Assembly: GCF_003863365.1 (NCBI RefSeq)
Contig: NZ_RQXT01000032.1
Location: 1 to 64,000, forward strand
Length of the DNA stretch: 64,000 nt
Origin: Mesorhizobium tamadayense
Lineage (GTDB): Bacteria > Pseudomonadota > Alphaproteobacteria > Rhizobiales > Rhizobiaceae
Reading direction: 5' to 3'
Made by a program: the position numbers and the translations under genes. The notes beneath the pieces were generated by a model. The model saw only the letters and a program-made list of their open reading frames with translations, was not told where the DNA came from and ran no database searches. Positions 41,497 through 54,705 of the stretch are shown piece after piece (the first letter of the stretch is position 1; each line of letters begins with the position of its first letter).

Positions 41497-42321
41497 TCAC
41501 GACCAGAAGGATGGCGCCGTTTCCTCCAGCCGCGGCCCACGACGAAATGCTGCTATCTTCTCGGCGAGCCCGGTTCGGTCGGAAATCTCGACGCCGACGC
41601 CGCATAGCGTCGCAGGACCGGTCGACGCTTCGAACCGGCCTTTCGGCACTTTCGACAGGAAGCGATTGAGGGGTTCCTCCTTGTCCATGCCGAGCGAGGA
41701 ATCATAGTCGCCGCACATGCCGGCATCCGAAATATAGGCGGTGCCGCCATTGAGGATCTGATGATCGGCGGTCGGCTGGTGGGTGTGGGTGCCGACCACG
41801 AGGCTGGCGCGGCCGTCGACGAAATGCGCGAAGCACATCTTTTCCGAGGTCGCCTCGGCGTGGAAATCGATCACCGCCGCATCGGCCTGCTCGCCGAGCG
41901 GGCAGGCTGAAAGCTCGCGCTCGCCGGCCTGGAACGGATCGTCGAGCTCCGGGTGCATGAAGACGCGTCCCATGATGTTGGCGACCAGCACCCGCGCGCC
42001 GTTCCTGGCGATATAGACGCCGGAGCCGCGACCCGGCGTGCCCTTCGGGAAATTGGAGGGGCGCAGGAAGCGCTCCTCGCGCGGCGCGAAGATCAGCGCG
42101 TCGCGCTGGTCCCAGACATGGTTGCCGGTGGTGACGACATCCGCGCCCGCCGCGAGCGTCTCGCGAAAGATCTCCTCGGTGATGCCGAAGCCGCCGGCGG
42201 CGTTCTCGCCATTGACGATGACGAAGTCGAGCTTGAAGTCGGAAATCAGCCCCGGCAGTTGTTCCCACACTGCCGTTCGTCCAGTTTTTCCGACCATGTC
42301 GCCGAGAAAGAGAAGCCTCAT
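41497..42321 (-). CDS. YmdB-type metallophosphoesterase
   Basis: A 274-residue TIGR00282-type phosphoesterase; relatives hydrolyse 2',3'-cyclic nucleotides. LFLGDMVGKTGR, NGENAAGGFGI, TGNHVWDQ, DFHAEATSEKMCF and GTHTHQPTAD hold the metal ligands. Its start overlaps the stop of the brnA gene by 4 bases. It is widespread and usually linked to 5-formyltetrahydrofolate cyclo-ligase; here a brnTA pair lies between them. Confidence 0.93.
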   Translation of the reverse strand: MRLLFLGDMVGKTGRTAVWEQLPGLISDFKLDFVIVNGENAAGGFGITEEIFRETLAAGADVVTTGNHVWDQRDALIFAPREERFLRPSNFPKGTPGRGSGVYIARNGARVLVANIMGRVFMHPELDDPFQAGERELSACPLGEQADAAVIDFHAEATSEKMCFAHFVDGRASLVVGTHTHQPTADHQILNGGTAYISDAGMCGDYDSSLGMDKEEPLNRFLSKVPKGRFEASTGPATLCGVGVEISDRTGLAEKIAAFRRGPRLEETAPSFWS

Positions 42322-42668
42322 GCGGCGTTACGCGTGCCGAGCGCCCGCGACACCGTTTCCGGCTCCTTGGCGATAACGCGAAGATAGGCCCGCGCCGCCT
42401 GATCCGGCTCGGTCCTGCCTTGCTCCCAATCCCTCAGCGTGCCTAAGGGAATGAGGTAGCGGCCGGAAAACTCCTCCTGCGTAAGATGCAGAGCCCGGCG
42501 GATCACTTTGACGCGCGCAACTTGCGTCATGCTTAGTCGATCCTTGCTTATGGGGGGATTGTCTTTATCGGCCAAAGCGCCGGACTCCGCCTCCGCATCG
42601 CTCATGTTGCGCAGGCGATCCCAATCGCTTTCATCCTTGGCGTGCTTCGTCATATGCTTTCTGCTCAT
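42318..42668 (-). CDS. brnA: BrnA-like antitoxin with HTH domain
   Basis: A 116-residue protein with a C-terminal helix-turn-helix (VKVIRRALHLTQEEFSGRYLIPLGTLRDWEQGRTEP). Pairing with a BrnT-like gene makes it the antitoxin. The N-terminal stretch SDWDRLRNMSDAEAE is expected to contact the toxin. Its gene overlaps the toxin reading frame by 38 bases. It appears intact, unlike its toxin partner. Confidence 0.85.
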   Translation of the reverse strand: MSRKHMTKHAKDESDWDRLRNMSDAEAESGALADKDNPPISKDRLSMTQVARVKVIRRALHLTQEEFSGRYLIPLGTLRDWEQGRTEPDQAARAYLRVIAKEPETVSRALGTRNAA

Positions 42669-42913
42669 GGCGTGTCGCCTTTCTGGCGGAAATCAGTCTT
42701 ATTCGGTCGCCACGTTCGGTATAAATCACTGTCAGAACCACGCCGTTGATGACACCGATACCAATGAAGCGCTCTTCCTCATAGTCCATGGAACGATCGA
42801 CGTAGTGCAGCCCATGGATGTCATCAAACAGACGCTTTGGCATCTGAAAATGCCACACCGTGCTTGGCAAGATTGCTCGCTGCCTTGTCCTCATCCCATT
42901 CAAATTCGAGCAT
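42631..42913 (-). pseudogene. brnT: BrnT-like toxin gene, frameshifted
   Basis: From the ATG at 42913 the frame reads MLEFEWDEDKAASNLAKHGV then AFSDAKASV and stops. One base further on, the other frame continues with LFDDIHGLHYVDRS, DYEEERFIGIGVING and GDRIRLISARKATRHEQ, a normal BrnT ribonuclease core. Removing one T near 42829 would restore a 93-residue BrnT. The rightward part alone would lack the N-terminal beta strand and Lys/His residues. Either this is an inactivated toxin or an assembly error. Confidence 0.8.
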
Positions 42914-42919
42914 ATTGTC

Positions 42920-42936
42920 CTACTGGATTTCAGTAG
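42920..42936. promoter_or_regulatory. Putative BrnA operator
   Basis: CTACTG-GATTT-CAGTAG is a perfect 17-bp palindrome 7 bases upstream of the brnT start. BrnA proteins repress their own operon, so this is a plausible site. Confidence 0.5.
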
Positions 42937-42959
42937 TATTCGCCAGAAGGGCGTTTGCG

Positions 42960-43541
42960 TCAAGGGGTGAACCGGCGCAACCCGCTCTCGGTGAGTATTT
43001 CAGGTATGATCACGTCGTGGTTCTCGTCCGGCACCATTGGAACCTCCTGGCAGTCGAAGGCGATGCCGATCAGCCGGGGTGGCAGGCCCTTGTCGGCCAG
43101 CCTGGCGATCGCCCGGTCGTAGTAGCCGGCGCCATAGCCGATGCGGTGGCCGCGCGCGTCGAAGGCGGCGAGCGGCACCAGCATCAGCGAGGGATCGAGC
43201 TCTTCCGCCTCTTCATGCGGCCCGACCGTGCCGAAGCCCATTTCGACCATCGGCGCGCCACGCACCAGCTCGCGGAAGACGATGGTGGTCTTGTCGAGGA
43301 TCGCCGGCAGGCAGAGCCTGGCGCCCTTCTCGCGCAAGGCGAACATCAACGGCCGCACGTCGACCTCGGAGCGCATCGGCCAGAAGCCGGAGACGATCTG
43401 CCCGGGCTCGACGGCGATCTCATCCCTGGCTGTCTCGGCCATTTCGAGCGCGATTTCCACCCGCCAGAACTCGTCGAGCGCGTCGCGACGCGCCAGAGCT
43501 TCCTTGCGGAGCTGTTTTTTCAGTTCTCTCGATGAGGTCAT
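42960..43541 (-). CDS. 5-formyltetrahydrofolate cyclo-ligase
   Basis: A 193-residue enzyme converting 5-formyl-THF to 5,10-methenyl-THF with ATP. LKKQLRKEALARRDAL, the central FWPMRSEVDVRPLM and the C-terminal GHRIGYGAGYYDRAIARL are signature motifs. It stands just downstream of a 6S RNA gene, the same arrangement as ssrS-ygfA in other proteobacteria. Confidence 0.93.
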   Translation of the reverse strand: MTSSRELKKQLRKEALARRDALDEFWRVEIALEMAETARDEIAVEPGQIVSGFWPMRSEVDVRPLMFALREKGARLCLPAILDKTTIVFRELVRGAPMVEMGFGTVGPHEEAEELDPSLMLVPLAAFDARGHRIGYGAGYYDRAIARLADKGLPPRLIGIAFDCQEVPMVPDENHDVIIPEILTESGLRRFTP

Positions 43542-43598
43542 GCGCAGACGCTAGAAAAGGTCAGATTTGGATGGAGTTTTAGGAGCGACGTTTTCTAC

Positions 43599-43644
43599 CG
43601 CATGATCCACCGAAGTGTCAGCGGTTCGGTGAAAAGATCATGCG
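43599..43644. repeat. Palindromic repeat with internal hairpin
   Basis: CGCATGATC (43599-43607) and GATCATGCG (43636-43644) are exact inverted arms. Inner arms CACCGA (43608-43613) and TCGGTG (43626-43631) also pair. It lies between 6S RNA and 5-FCL and may be read as part of that transcript. Confidence 0.55.
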
Positions 43645-43739
43645 CAGAAAAAAGATCGGCGGAGCGAACTTTTCGTTCGTGAGCACCGCACAAAACGGCG
43701 CGACGACAAAAGCCGCCAAACATGGCCTTTTCGATCGGT

Positions 43740-43895
43740 GACGATCCACACAACCGGTGGAGAGGTCGATCCCGGGTGCCTACAAAGTAGGTGGGCGCCG
43801 TGTGAGAAAACCCACGGGTCTTCCCAGGGACAGCTCCCTAAGGATCGATAAGGCCCCGGGGATAAGTTTCTCCTGCCGGGAAGCGCAGACCGCCA
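43740..43895 (-). ncRNA. ssrS: 6S RNA
   Basis: The minus strand upstream of 5-FCL contains a long rod-like structure with conserved alphaproteobacterial 6S blocks: an AACTTATCCCCGGGG region, GGGAGCTGTCCCTGGGAAGA, and the CGGCGCCCACCTAC stretch with a TAGGTGGGCGCC-type pairing. A TATATT -10-like box at about 43902-43907 places the 5' end near 43895. 6S RNA mimics an open promoter and sequesters sigma-70 RNA polymerase. Ends are approximate; identification is by motif memory and gene position. Confidence 0.7.
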
Positions 43896-44018
43896 GGACC
43901 AAATATAGTCCGATGGTTGGCCGAGCGCCAGAGAAAGAGCGGCGGAAACGCGCGGCCGTTAGAGCTTGCGCGCATGCGCCTGGCTCCTTACGGTCCCGCC
44001 GCGCGGATAGGAGAAGAA

Positions 44019-44858
<840 letters not shown>

Positions 44859-44947
44859 GCGGCGGCAGCACGCTTTCTCCGGCCGTGGACCGTTGCCTGC
44901 AAGCGATTGGCGGTGCAGCTTCGGGTCGAAGCATTGGAGAGGAACAA

Positions 44948-45394
44948 ATGACCGAGATCACCGTCCGCCCCTTGGCGCAGTCCGACCACGCCGACTGGCG
45001 GCGGCTGTGGACCGCCTATCTAACCTTCTACGAGACCAAGCTGCCGGATGAGGTCTACGACGTCACTTGGAAGCGCCTGTTCACGGACGGCGAATTCGAG
45101 CCGAAGGGTTTTATCGCCACGCTCGACGGCAAGGCAGTCGGCTTGACCCACTACCTTTACCACCGCTCCTGCTGGTCGGAGAAGAACAACTGCTATTTGC
45201 AGGACCTGTTCGCCGACCCGGATGTGCGCGGCAAGGGCATCGGCGCCGCGCTAATCGAGGCGGTGAAGCAGGAGGCCGGCAAGATCGGCGTGAAAAACGT
45301 CTACTGGATGACGCACGAGACCAACGCCACCGCCCGCCGGCTCTACGACCATGTCGCGCGGCGTACGGGTTTCATCGAATATGATCTGCTATGA
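44948..45394 (+). CDS. GNAT family N-acetyltransferase
   Basis: A 148-residue acetyltransferase. The acetyl-CoA loop is LFADPDVRGKGIGAALIEAV, followed by VYWMTHETNATARRLYDHVARRTGFIEY. A GGAGAGGAAC ribosome site precedes the ATG. It interrupts the expected moxR-VWA adjacency. Confidence 0.9.
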   Translation: MTEITVRPLAQSDHADWRRLWTAYLTFYETKLPDEVYDVTWKRLFTDGEFEPKGFIATLDGKAVGLTHYLYHRSCWSEKNNCYLQDLFADPDVRGKGIGAALIEAVKQEAGKIGVKNVYWMTHETNATARRLYDHVARRTGFIEYDLL

Positions 45395-45430
45395 TGAGAG
45401 CGCGATCGAAATAGCCGCGGGACGAGCTGA

Positions 45431-45676
45431 ATGATCCGCTATGTCGGAATTGTGGATGGTGCGGACGATGTTTGGGGCGTGCGCGTTCCCGATCTTCCTG
45501 GCTGCCATGGCGGCGGCGCAAGCCCCGAGGAAGCGATTTCCGACGCGACATCCGCCATGCACGAATGGGCCGAAGCACGGATTGCCAGGCACTTGCCTTT
45601 GCCTGCCCCGCGCTCGATGGCGGATCTGCTGCGATCCGGCGAAATCGCGGGCGTTCTGATCAAGGGGCACAGATAG
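45431..45676 (+). CDS. HicB-like antitoxin domain protein, no HicA partner
   Basis: An 81-residue protein. VRVPDLPGCHGGGASPEEAI is the HicB partial RNase-H-fold signature, followed by DATSAMHEWAEARI. No HicA-like dsRBD toxin is encoded in either flank (spacers of 36 and 3 bases). It ends immediately before the VWA gene, so it may be an orphan regulator or a relic of a hicAB pair. Confidence 0.82.
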   Translation: MIRYVGIVDGADDVWGVRVPDLPGCHGGGASPEEAISDATSAMHEWAEARIARHLPLPAPRSMADLLRSGEIAGVLIKGHR

Positions 45677-45679
45677 CAA

Positions 45680-46870
45680 TTGTTCATCCCCTTCTTCCTC
45701 GAACTGAAGGCCGCGCGAGTCCCCGTTTCGCTCCGGGAATATCTTTCCCTGCTGGAAGGACTGGAAGCCGGACTGGTCGACTATGACGTCGAGGGTTTCT
45801 ACTACCTCGCGCGCTCGGCTTTGGTGAAGGACGAGCGCCACATCGATCGTTTCGACCAGGTGTTCGCGCATGTCTTCAAGGGCGTCGAGGCGCTTGCCGG
45901 CGCCGATGCCGTCGACGTCGCCAACATTCCCGAGGAGTGGCTGCGCCGGCTCGCCGAAAAGCACCTGACCGACGAGGAGAAAAAGCTAGTCGAGGCTCTC
46001 GGCGGTTTCGACAAGCTGATGGAAACGCTGAAGCAGCGGCTCGAAGAGCAGAAGGGCCGCCACCAGGGCGGCTCGAAATGGATCGGCACCGGCGGCACCT
46101 CGCCCTTCGGCGCCTATGGCTACAACCCGGAAGGCGTGCGCATCGGCCAGCGCGAGAGCCGCCACCGTCGCGCGGTGAAAGTCTGGGACAAGCGCGAGTT
46201 CAAAAACTTCGACGACGCGGTCGAGCTCGGCACCCGCAACATCAAGGTGGCGCTGAAGCGGCTGCGCCGCTGGGTGCGCGAGGGCGCCGAGGAAGAGTTC
46301 GACCTGCCCGGCACCATCCACGCCACGGCCGAGCACGGCTATCTCGACGTGAGAACCCGGCCCGAACGGCGCAACGCCGTGAAGCTCCTGATGTTCTTCG
46401 ATGTCGGCGGCTCGATGGATGATCATATCCGCGCCGTCGAGGAACTGTTCTCCGCCGCCCGCGCCGAATTCCGCCAGCTCGAATATTTCTACTTCCACAA
46501 CTGCCTTTACGAGCGCGTCTGGAAGGACAACCGCCGCCGCCTTGCCGAGACCATCCCGACCTTCGACCTGCTCCACAAATATGGCCCGGACTACAAAGTC
46601 ATCATCGTCGGCGACGCCTCGATGAGCCCTTACGAGATCGCCCATCCCGGCGGCTCGGTCGAGCACTGGAATCCGGAGGCCGGCAGCGTCTGGCTCGGCC
46701 GTCTTCTGCAACAGTGGCCGAATGCTGTGTGGCTCAACCCCGAAGCTGAGAAGAACTGGCGTTACACGCACTCGATCGCGACGATCAGTGACATGTTCGG
46801 CGGCCGCATGTTCCCGCTGACCCTCGCCGGGCTCGAAGCGGCGACGAAACAGCTGTCGCGCAAGCATTAG
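45680..46870 (+). CDS. VWA domain protein (CoxE-like), MoxR partner
   Basis: A 396-residue protein from a TTG start 3 bases after hicB. The N-terminal part (LREYLSLLEGLEAGL) leads to a Gly-rich segment. In the C-terminal VWA-type domain the metal-site motif DxSxS reads as DVGGSMDD, so one Ser is replaced by Gly. Conserved VIIVGDASMSPYEI and GGSVEHWNPEAGSVWL follow. It likely acts with MoxR in assembling or remodelling a protein complex. Confidence 0.85.
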   Translation: MFIPFFLELKAARVPVSLREYLSLLEGLEAGLVDYDVEGFYYLARSALVKDERHIDRFDQVFAHVFKGVEALAGADAVDVANIPEEWLRRLAEKHLTDEEKKLVEALGGFDKLMETLKQRLEEQKGRHQGGSKWIGTGGTSPFGAYGYNPEGVRIGQRESRHRRAVKVWDKREFKNFDDAVELGTRNIKVALKRLRRWVREGAEEEFDLPGTIHATAEHGYLDVRTRPERRNAVKLLMFFDVGGSMDDHIRAVEELFSAARAEFRQLEYFYFHNCLYERVWKDNRRRLAETIPTFDLLHKYGPDYKVIIVGDASMSPYEIAHPGGSVEHWNPEAGSVWLGRLLQQWPNAVWLNPEAEKNWRYTHSIATISDMFGGRMFPLTLAGLEAATKQLSRKH

Positions 46871-46966
46871 CAAGCGGCTCTGGCTGGGCAGGCCTGTAAC
46901 AAATGCCTATGTTGGTGCGGATATGGGTTGCAACCAACAACGAGCCGCCAAGGCTGAGGAGATTTC

Positions 46967-47374
46967 ATGGACACCCACGCCTATCCCGTCACCCGCACCG
47001 ATGCCGAATGGCGCGCCCGGCTGACGCCGGAGCAGTATGCCGTCATGCGCAATCACGGTACCGAGCGTCCCGGAAGCTGCGCCCTGCTTTACGAGAAGCG
47101 TGCCGGCACTTTCTTCTGCGTCGGCTGCGACCAGCCGCTGTTCGAATCCAAGCTGAAGTTCGAAAGCGGCACCGGCTGGCCGAGCTTCAACGATCCCGTT
47201 CCCGGCTCGATCGAGACCACCGTCGACCGCAGCTACGGCATGGTCCGCACCGAATGCCACTGCTCGCGCTGCGGCAGCCATCTCGGCCATGTGTTCGAGG
47301 ACGGCCCGCCGCCGACCGGCCTGCGCTACTGCATCAACGGCGTGGCGCTGCGATTCGAGCCGGCCGCCAGATAG
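46967..47374 (+). CDS. msrB: Methionine-R-sulfoxide reductase MsrB
   Basis: A 135-residue repair enzyme. Zinc is held by Cys51, Cys54, Cys99 and Cys102 (CVGC and CSRC), and the catalytic Cys is at 122 in [13 protein letters not shown]. Family marks are [13 protein letters not shown] and [11 protein letters not shown] terminator follows the stop. Confidence 0.96.
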   Translation: MDTHAYPVTRTDAEWRARLTPEQYAVMRNHGTERPGSCALLYEKRAGTFFCVGCDQPLFESKLKFESGTGWPSFNDPVPGSIETTVDRSYGMVRTECHCSRCGSHLGHVFEDGPPPTGLRYCINGVALRFEPAAR

Positions 47375-47394
47375 GCAGTTCGTCATGGTTTTGG

Positions 47395-47418
47395 AAGGGC
47401 GGCTTTGGCCGCCCTTTT
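47395..47418 (+). terminator. Rho-independent terminator of msrB
   Basis: A 9-bp stem (47395-47403 with 47408-47416, TTTG loop) followed by T residues, about 20 bases after the msrB stop. Confidence 0.85.
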
Positions 47419-47444
47419 CGTGTGCGCAGTGCCAGGCGCGGCCT

Positions 47445-47744
47445 TCAGGCGACAACTGTCGCGATCAGCCAAAGCGCCGAGCCCAGCATCATCAGCGAGG
47501 CCTTGGCGCCGCCGGCCTTTTCCGCCGTCCGCCAGACGGCAAGGCTGAGAAAGATGTTGTAGGGCACCGGCAGGAAATGCACCGTGAGAACCAGCCACAG
47601 CGGCAGCTTCAGCCCCAGCAGGATCAGCGCCAACCCCGACGAAGCGATGTTGATCGCCGTACCCACAAGCAGCATGTCGCGCCAGAACAGCCGATCCAGA
47701 GGCGCTTTGCCTTGCCAGCGAAGTCGGAAGAAGCTGGCAAGCAT
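47445..47744 (-). CDS. Small membrane protein of unknown function
   Basis: A 99-residue protein with three hydrophobic segments (about 24-44, 47-66 and 81-99). I recognise no family. It is 7 bases downstream of the next gene on the same strand, so likely co-transcribed. Confidence 0.7.
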   Translation of the reverse strand: MLASFFRLRWQGKAPLDRLFWRDMLLVGTAINIASSGLALILLGLKLPLWLVLTVHFLPVPYNIFLSLAVWRTAEKAGGAKASLMMLGSALWLIATVVA

Positions 47745-47751
47745 CTGCGCT

Positions 47752-48192
47752 CTACTCCTGCCTCAGCACTTTAGTCACGGCTTGCTCGAAACGCGAGCAT
47801 TCCGTCACCAGCCAGTCGGCCATAGCCGGCCAGTTGTCCTCGGCGAAACAGTTCACTCGCCACTGCGAATTGATGCCGAGGTTTTGCGCGCTCTGCTCCG
47901 GCCTGAGCTTCAGCCGTGCCTCGATTGCCGGCTGGAACGGCTTCAGCCGCGCCCAGACTTCCGTTGCGCCAAGCTTCTCGTTGCGGCCGAAGAAGACGCC
48001 GACGACATTTTCGCTGGGCGCGACATACATGGAAAGCACCAGGCCGAATTCGGACAGCCCGCGCTGCCAGAACCAGGGACCGCGCCTCGCCAGCCGGGCT
48101 CTTTCTTCTGGATGCCGCTCGGCGAACAGCGCCCAGAAGCCGCGATGACGGAACTCCGAAGCGCGGTGGCCGCCGAAGTCGAACTCGCTCAT
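47752..48192 (-). CDS. Conserved protein, DUF4268-like
   Basis: A 146-residue soluble protein. FWALFAERHPEERARLARRG and VLSMYVAPSENVVGVFFGRN suggest a DUF4268-like fold, but I am not sure of the match. No catalytic residues are evident. It lies between gapR and a small membrane protein gene, all on the minus strand. Confidence 0.55.
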   Translation of the reverse strand: MSEFDFGGHRASEFRHRGFWALFAERHPEERARLARRGPWFWQRGLSEFGLVLSMYVAPSENVVGVFFGRNEKLGATEVWARLKPFQPAIEARLKLRPEQSAQNLGINSQWRVNCFAEDNWPAMADWLVTECSRFEQAVTKVLRQE

Positions 48193-48213
48193 GGCCGCCT
48201 CCGGCCGAGAGCC

Positions 48214-48474
48214 TTAGACCATGCCGAGCGCGGCCTTGTACAGATCGAGGATCGACTCCTCCTCCTGGCGCTCGGCCTGGTCTTTCTTGCGCAGCCGGAT
48301 GATGGTGCGGATCGCCTTGGTGTCGAAGCCGGTGCCCTTGGCCTCGCCATAGACGTCCTTGATGTCGTCGGAAATCGTCTTCTTTTCTTCCTCGAGCCGC
48401 TCGATGCGCTCGATGATGGCGCGCAGCTGGCCGGCGGCAACAGTCTGGCTGGTCTCGGTGATCTCGTCGGCCAT
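48214..48474 (-). CDS. gapR: DNA-binding protein GapR (DUF2312)
   Basis: An 86-residue all-helical protein. [40 protein letters not shown] and [11 protein letters not shown] match the family. In Caulobacter GapR is a nucleoid protein that encircles overtwisted DNA ahead of forks and polymerases and stimulates topoisomerases. The basic residues in the second helix are conserved here. Confidence 0.92.
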   Translation of the reverse strand: MADEITETSQTVAAGQLRAIIERIERLEEEKKTISDDIKDVYGEAKGTGFDTKAIRTIIRLRKKDQAERQEEESILDLYKAALGMV

Positions 48475-48626
48475 TTTTCTCTCCGCGTTTTTTGCGCCAC
48501 GGCGATTCCCGCCCCGGCAAAATTGGAGCGGGTTCGATGCCCGAGCAGGCGCGGCTGGTCAAGACATTATCGATGCGGGATGAAGGGTTACTGCCAGCCG
48601 CCCTTCACAGCCCTCGATCTTGTCCG

Positions 48627-52085
<3,459 letters not shown>

Positions 52086-52298
52086 GGACTGGGCTCCAGC
52101 AGCGGAAAGTGAGGTGAACGGCGCAATGATTAGCGTGAAAATGCTGCAGCGCAAACAAAATCGCGCGACAGCTAAAACGATTTAAATCGCTCGTTTGCGC
52201 CAAAACGCCGCTATTCTTCCGCCCGACGGTTCAAGGAGCGGTTTGCAGGCGTTGTCATGAAGGTTGGCGCCTCGAGTGGGGGAAAAGCATCCGCCAAT

Positions 52299-52328
52299 GA
52301 AAAATGCCCGGCGCAGAGCGCCGGGCAT
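52299..52328 (-). terminator. Rho-independent terminator of livK
   Basis: An 11-bp perfect stem (52304-52314 with 52318-52328, AGA loop) with T residues following on the minus strand, 27 bases after the livK stop. Confidence 0.9.
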
Positions 52329-52354
52329 CCGAAAAGTCGGCTCTGTTTGCCGGC

Positions 52355-53473
52355 TTATTTCTCGAAGTAGCTGTACTTGCCGTCCTCGCCCTTCTTCCAC
52401 TCGTAGACGACATAGTCCGGACGGGTGATGTCGCCCTTGGAGTCGTAGCCGATCTCGCCGATCGCCGTCTTCCACGGACCGCCCGACTTGATCAACTCGG
52501 CGACCTTCTGCGCGTCGTCGGCGGAGCCGACCTTGGCGATGGCCTGCGTGATGATCTGGATGGCGGCGTAGGAGTAGAGCGTGTAGGCTTCCGGCTCGAA
52601 GCCGGCGGCGCGGAACTTCTCCACGACTTCCTTGGCGGCCGGATTCTTGCGCGGATCCGGAGCGAAGGTGTTGAGCGTGCCGGCAACGGCGTCGCCGGCG
52701 ATCGAGGCCAGTTCGTTGGAGACGATGCCGTCGCCCGAGAACAGCGGCGCCTTCAGGCCCTGGTCGGCCGACTGGCGGATGATCAGGCCGGCCTCGGTGT
52801 GCAGGCCGCCCCAGTAGATCAGGGTGACGCCGCTTTCCTTCATCTTGGCGATGAGCGCCGAGAAGTCCTTGTCGCCGACATTCACGCCTTCATACAACAC
52901 TTCCGTGACGCCATTGGCGTTCAGGTTCTTCTTGGTCTCGTCCGCGAGGCCCTGGCCGTAAGGCGTCTTGTCGTGGATGATGGCGATCTTGGCGTCTTTG
53001 AAGTTCTTGGCGATGTAGTCGCCCGCCACCTTGCCCTGCTGGTCGTCGCGACCGCAGGTGCGGAAGGTGTTCCACAGGCCGCGCTCGGTGAGCTTCGGAT
53101 TGGTCGCGGCCGGCGTCATAACGAGGATGCCGTTCTCCGCATAGACTTCCGACGCGGGAATGGTCACGCCCGAGTTGAAGTGGCCGTCGACGAACTTGAC
53201 GCCGTCGGCGACGAACTTATTGGCGACCGAAATGCCCTGCTTGGGATCGGAGACGTCGTCGCCGATCTCAAGCTTGAGCTGCTGCCCATTGATGCCGCCC
53301 GCCGCATTGATGTCGGCGACCGCCTGTTCCGCGCCCTTCTGCAACTGCGCGCCGAAGGCGGCGTTCGGACCGGTGATCGGGCCGGCGACGCCGATCAGGA
53401 TGTCGGCCCACGCGCTGCCGCTGAACGCGATGAACGCGGTCAGCGCCACGGCGGACAAAAGTGATTTTTTCAT
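52355..53473 (-). CDS. livK: Branched-chain amino acid ABC transporter, substrate-binding protein
   Basis: A 372-residue periplasmic binding protein with a signal peptide (to about 23). [21 protein letters not shown] opens the Leu/Ile/Val-binding domain; [36 protein letters not shown] is typical of the family. It is the last gene of the liv cluster on the minus strand and carries its own terminator. Confidence 0.95.
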   Translation of the reverse strand: MKKSLLSAVALTAFIAFSGSAWADILIGVAGPITGPNAAFGAQLQKGAEQAVADINAAGGINGQQLKLEIGDDVSDPKQGISVANKFVADGVKFVDGHFNSGVTIPASEVYAENGILVMTPAATNPKLTERGLWNTFRTCGRDDQQGKVAGDYIAKNFKDAKIAIIHDKTPYGQGLADETKKNLNANGVTEVLYEGVNVGDKDFSALIAKMKESGVTLIYWGGLHTEAGLIIRQSADQGLKAPLFSGDGIVSNELASIAGDAVAGTLNTFAPDPRKNPAAKEVVEKFRAAGFEPEAYTLYSYAAIQIITQAIAKVGSADDAQKVAELIKSGGPWKTAIGEIGYDSKGDITRPDYVVYEWKKGEDGKYSYFEK

Positions 53474-53610
53474 TGAAACGCTCCCATTTACGGAGTGGGC
53501 GTGGATGATACTTTCATGCGATGCCCACCCTTATCGCAGAAAGCATAGAATGCCGATTTTCAGGCACTTGTCACGCCGATTCATCCCTGAAACGACGTTA
53601 AGCATGAACC

Positions 53611-53958
53611 TCAACCCTTCGGTTTCCAGCTCAATAGGGAAGCTCTTTCGTAGAGCCAGTTGTATTGCGTGACCATCTGGTTGGTGCGCGTGTATTGATA
53701 GCCGAGGAAGCCGAATATCATCAGCACGATGGTATCGACGATGTAATAATGCAGCGAGAACATCGTGCTCCAGAACAGCGCATGATGGATGAACCTTACC
53801 CCGATGCCGAGGCCAAGCATGTAAAGGAACAGGCGGACGTGGGTGCCCCAGGTCCGGGCCACGGCCTTGCCGGTCATCCACGCCGCCCCGCCGCCGAGCA
53901 GGCCCGTGACGAACAGAAAATGCCAGATCGAGGCTTCTTCGTAGAGAATGCCATGCAT
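53611..53958 (-). CDS. Small membrane protein in the liv cluster (DUF6867-like)
   Basis: A 115-residue protein with three hydrophobic segments (about 12-30, 44-62 and 70-90). RFIHHALFWSTMFSLHYYIVDTIV is its most distinctive stretch. The position between livF and livK suggests a link with the transporter, although it is not a known subunit. I believe DUF6867 is the family but cannot confirm it. Confidence 0.65.
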   Translation of the reverse strand: MHGILYEEASIWHFLFVTGLLGGGAAWMTGKAVARTWGTHVRLFLYMLGLGIGVRFIHHALFWSTMFSLHYYIVDTIVLMIFGFLGYQYTRTNQMVTQYNWLYERASLLSWKPKG

Positions 53959-53976
53959 GAGTGGTGTCTCCCGACC

Positions 53977-54705
53977 TTAGTGATGGCCGCCTTCGAGATA
54001 GGCGGCGCGCACTTCCGGATTGGCGAGCAGCTCCTTGCCGGTGCCGCTCATCGTCACATTGCCGTTGACCATGACGTAGCCGCGATCGGCGAGCTTGAGC
54101 GCGCCAAAGGCGTTCTGCTCGACCAGGAACACGGTCAATCCTTGTGTCTTGTTCAGCGCGCGAATGGCGTCGAAGATCTGCTTGACGATCAGCGGAGCCA
54201 ACCCAAGCGAGGGCTCGTCGAGCAGAAGCAGCTTCGGCCGCGCCATCAGCGCGCGCGCGATCGACAGCATCTGCTGCTCGCCGCCCGACAGCGTGCCGCC
54301 GCGCTGGCCGATGCGCTCCTTGAGGCGCGGGAACAACGTGAACACCTTCTCGGCATCCTCGTCAAAGTGCTGGAGGTTGTCGAGACTGGCACCCATCTGC
54401 AGGTTTTCCATCACCGTCATGCGCGGGAAGATGCGGCGTCCTTCCGGCGACTGCGCGATGCGCATGCGGGCGATCTCGTGCGTCGGCATCTGGGTGATGT
54501 TGGTGCCCGCGAAGGTGATGGTGCCGGCGCGGGCGCGGGGCGCGCCGAAGATGGTCATCATCAGCGTCGACTTGCCAGCGCCATTGGCGCCGATCAGCGC
54601 CACGATCTCACCCTGGTTGACGGTAACGTCGACGCCGTTCAGCGCCCGGATGTTGCCGTAATAGGTCTGCACGCCCTTGATATCGAGCAGCGTTGCGCCG
54701 GCCAT
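53977..54705 (-). CDS. livF: Branched-chain amino acid ABC transporter ATPase LivF
   Basis: A 242-residue ATPase. Walker A is GANGAGKST, the signature is LSGGEQQMLSIARAL and Walker B LLLLDEPSLGL. The C-terminal LVEQNAFGALKLADRGYVMVNG is typical of LivF. Its start overlaps the livG stop by one base. Confidence 0.95.
   Translation of the reverse strand: MAGATLLDIKGVQTYYGNIRALNGVDVTVNQGEIVALIGANGAGKSTLMMTIFGAPRARAGTITFAGTNITQMPTHEIARMRIAQSPEGRRIFPRMTVMENLQMGASLDNLQHFDEDAEKVFTLFPRLKERIGQRGGTLSGGEQQMLSIARALMARPKLLLLDEPSLGLAPLIVKQIFDAIRALNKTQGLTVFLVEQNAFGALKLADRGYVMVNGNVTMSGTGKELLANPEVRAAYLEGGHH

Noticed and set aside
42914-42963. A start for brnT at 42963
   Set aside because: The residues it adds do not resemble BrnT, whereas the other frame from 42913 gives the canonical N-terminus; a frameshift explains the data better.
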